DNA from: Actinomycetes bacterium
GTDB taxonomy: Bacteria > Actinomycetota > Acidimicrobiia > Acidimicrobiales > Palsa-688
Assembly: GCA_021827225.1 (NCBI GenBank)
Contig: JAKAXG010000115.1
Span: forward strand, 1-9,593
Reading direction: 5' to 3'
Length of the DNA stretch: 9,593 nucleotides
The notes beneath the pieces were generated by a model. It saw nothing but the letters and a program-made list of their open reading frames with translations. It made no database searches and had not been told where the DNA came from. Of the stretch, positions 8,637 through 9,593 are shown piece after piece (within the stretch, counting starts at the first letter, position 1; each line of letters starts with the position of its first letter). Position numbers and translations under genes: made by a program.

Positions 8637-9419
8637 CTACGCCGGGCAGACCTGCACCGGAGCACCGGCGCGGGGGTAGCCGAAGCGCTGCGCGGCGCTG
8701 CCGCCGCGCACCAGCAGCTCGTAGAACCGCTGCTCAACTCCCCGCACGGCCCAGCCGCTGCTACCCGGTGCGAAAGACATCTCGCCCTGGGGCACTTCGA
8801 ACGTGCCGTCCGCGACCCGGGCGACCGTGACAGCTCCGCCGACGGTCACTTCCACCTGCGCGCCGGCCGGGACGGGAGCCGAGGTGTAGGTGGTCTTGAG
8901 GTTGCCATAGCCGTCGACGTAGCAGACGGCCTCAGCTGGGGGCGGTGGCACCAGTTCGGCGGGCAACTCCGGTCCGGCCTCGTCGCTCCGCCCGGAAGCC
9001 AACGCGGCCACGACGGCAGGGAAGATGTCGCGAGAACGGAACTGCGAACCGGAATCAGGGACGTCTGGCTGATAGAAGCGGGCTCGGGGAGCAAGGAAGG
9101 ACAGGCAGTAACCGGCGTTGACCGAAACGACCGGCAACCCGTTGTCACAAAACGCGGCCACCAGCCGCTCGCCCTGGTTACCCGGCCGGGGATCGGGCTG
9201 ATCGGCGCGCGGTGCCACGTTCACATACACCAGCCCTGTCCCGCGGCCCTGCCCACCTAGGGCCAGCTGGGCCGCGCAGAACCCCGCGCTCACCGTGTCG
9301 AACGCCGGAACCGGCACCGGCACCACAGCCGCATCGTCTATCAGCCCAACGAGACGCTGGGTCACCTCGGCGAACGCCAAGTCGCCGGCACCGTAGTCGG
9401 CGACTAGATGGATCAACAT
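8637..9419 (-). CDS. SAM hydroxide adenosyltransferase (DUF62) family protein
   Basis: A 260-residue protein with the fold of SAM hydrolases, chlorinases and fluorinases, which split S-adenosylmethionine by nucleophilic attack of water or halide. Support: N-terminal VADYGAGDLAFAEV (family TDFG..D..V), CDNGLPVVSV (family PDNGLL), SQFRSRDIFPAVVAALASG (family FHGRDIFAPVAA.L..G) and the C-terminal domain entry YVDGYGNLKTTY (family D.FGN). The Asp-Arg-His set used to activate water in the hydrolases is not visible: the DPGVG loop is replaced by NVAPRADQ, and the His before GRDIF by Arg. It may therefore belong to a divergent branch with another activity. ATG 9419 has a ribosome binding site (AGGA, opposite 9427-9430). 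It is upstream of glgX and probably cotranscribed. Confidence 0.82.
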   Translation of the reverse strand: MLIHLVADYGAGDLAFAEVTQRLVGLIDDAAVVPVPVPAFDTVSAGFCAAQLALGGQGRGTGLVYVNVAPRADQPDPRPGNQGERLVAAFCDNGLPVVSVNAGYCLSFLAPRARFYQPDVPDSGSQFRSRDIFPAVVAALASGRSDEAGPELPAELVPPPPAEAVCYVDGYGNLKTTYTSAPVPAGAQVEVTVGGAVTVARVADGTFEVPQGEMSFAPGSSGWAVRGVEQRFYELLVRGGSAAQRFGYPRAGAPVQVCPA

Positions 9420-9500
9420 CTCTCGTTCCTACCCTCACCTGCACGTCCGACCGCCGAGATCCGGCAATGCCCGCCGCCGATACCCGAGAGCCCAGGGGTC

Positions 9501-9506
9501 TATAAC
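9501..9506 (+). promoter_or_regulatory. Weak -10-like box in the divergent intergenic region
   Basis: The 121 bases between the DUF62-family start (9419) and the right-edge gene hold TATAAC (9501-9506), an AT-rich island in GC-rich DNA; the opposite strand reads TATAGA at almost the same place. No matching -35 box was found in either direction. It could serve either divergent gene. Confidence 0.2.
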
Positions 9507-9541
9507 AACAACGGTGTAACTACCTCTGGCAGGCTGGGCTG

Positions 9542-9593
9542 ATGGCCCGGCGGAAAGGACTGGTAGTGACCGATGTGATTGACGCTACGGCTT
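9542..9593 (+). CDS. Start of a gene truncated by the window edge
   Basis: An open frame from ATG 9542 or GTG 9566 reads to the end of the window (MARRKGLVVTDVIDATA from the first start). GTG 9566 is the better supported start, with GGAAAGGA (9552-9559) six bases upstream. Only 9 to 17 residues are available, too few to name a family. It is divergent to the DUF62-family gene. Confidence 0.35.
   Translation, partial: MARRKGLVVTDVIDATA

Noticed and set aside
9212..9505. A + strand gene of 97 codons near the right end
   Set aside because: It is mostly antisense to the DUF62-family gene, with Arg/Pro-rich composition and no ribosome binding site.

Overview
The window is a GC-rich segment, most likely from an actinomycete-type bacterium (Actinomycetota). 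The pointers are strong G/C preference at third codon positions, AGGAGG-type ribosome binding sites, GTG starts, two promoter-like sites of the SigH/sigma-R type (GGGAAT-N18/19-GTT), and protein variants typical of that phylum. The organism cannot be named from the sequence alone.

Layout. At 56-649 (+) lies a stand-alone class III nucleotide cyclase-like domain. At 748-1109 is a decayed DUF2267 gene readable only in pieces of different frames. A DoxX-family membrane protein follows (1256-1813), closed by an 11-bp perfect hairpin. Next is a full-length FtsH-type membrane AAA+ metalloprotease (2013-3962). Behind ftsH, all on the + strand and closely spaced, come an unrecognised 156-residue protein (4080-4550), a DUF2905 membrane protein broken by a +1 shift (4550-4766), an acidic 59-residue protein (4856-5035), a 79-residue helical protein (5169-5408), a stand-alone Clp N-terminal-domain protein with no AAA+ ATPase (5418-6026), and a 74-residue helical protein (6033-6257). 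On the opposite strand are a GlgX-type glycogen debranching enzyme interrupted by a one-base deletion (8541-6356) and, upstream of it, a protein of the SAM hydroxide adenosyltransferase (DUF62) fold (9419-8637). A divergent + strand gene begins at the right edge.

Interpretation. The + strand block looks like a stress or protein quality-control island: a membrane protease (FtsH), a Clp substrate-binding domain without its motor, small membrane proteins (DoxX, DUF2905) and several uncharacterised small proteins. The doxX and ftsH promoters share a GGCCGGGAAT element that would place them under a thiol-oxidative/heat stress sigma factor. The minus strand pair (glgX and the SAM-cleaving-fold protein) looks metabolic and unrelated.

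Caution. Three genes (DUF2267, DUF2905, glgX), and possibly the tail of the Clp_N gene, carry single-base frame disruptions. These may be true gene decay in an accessory region or sequencing/assembly errors; the sequence alone cannot decide. No rRNA, tRNA, CRISPR array, transposase or integrase was seen.
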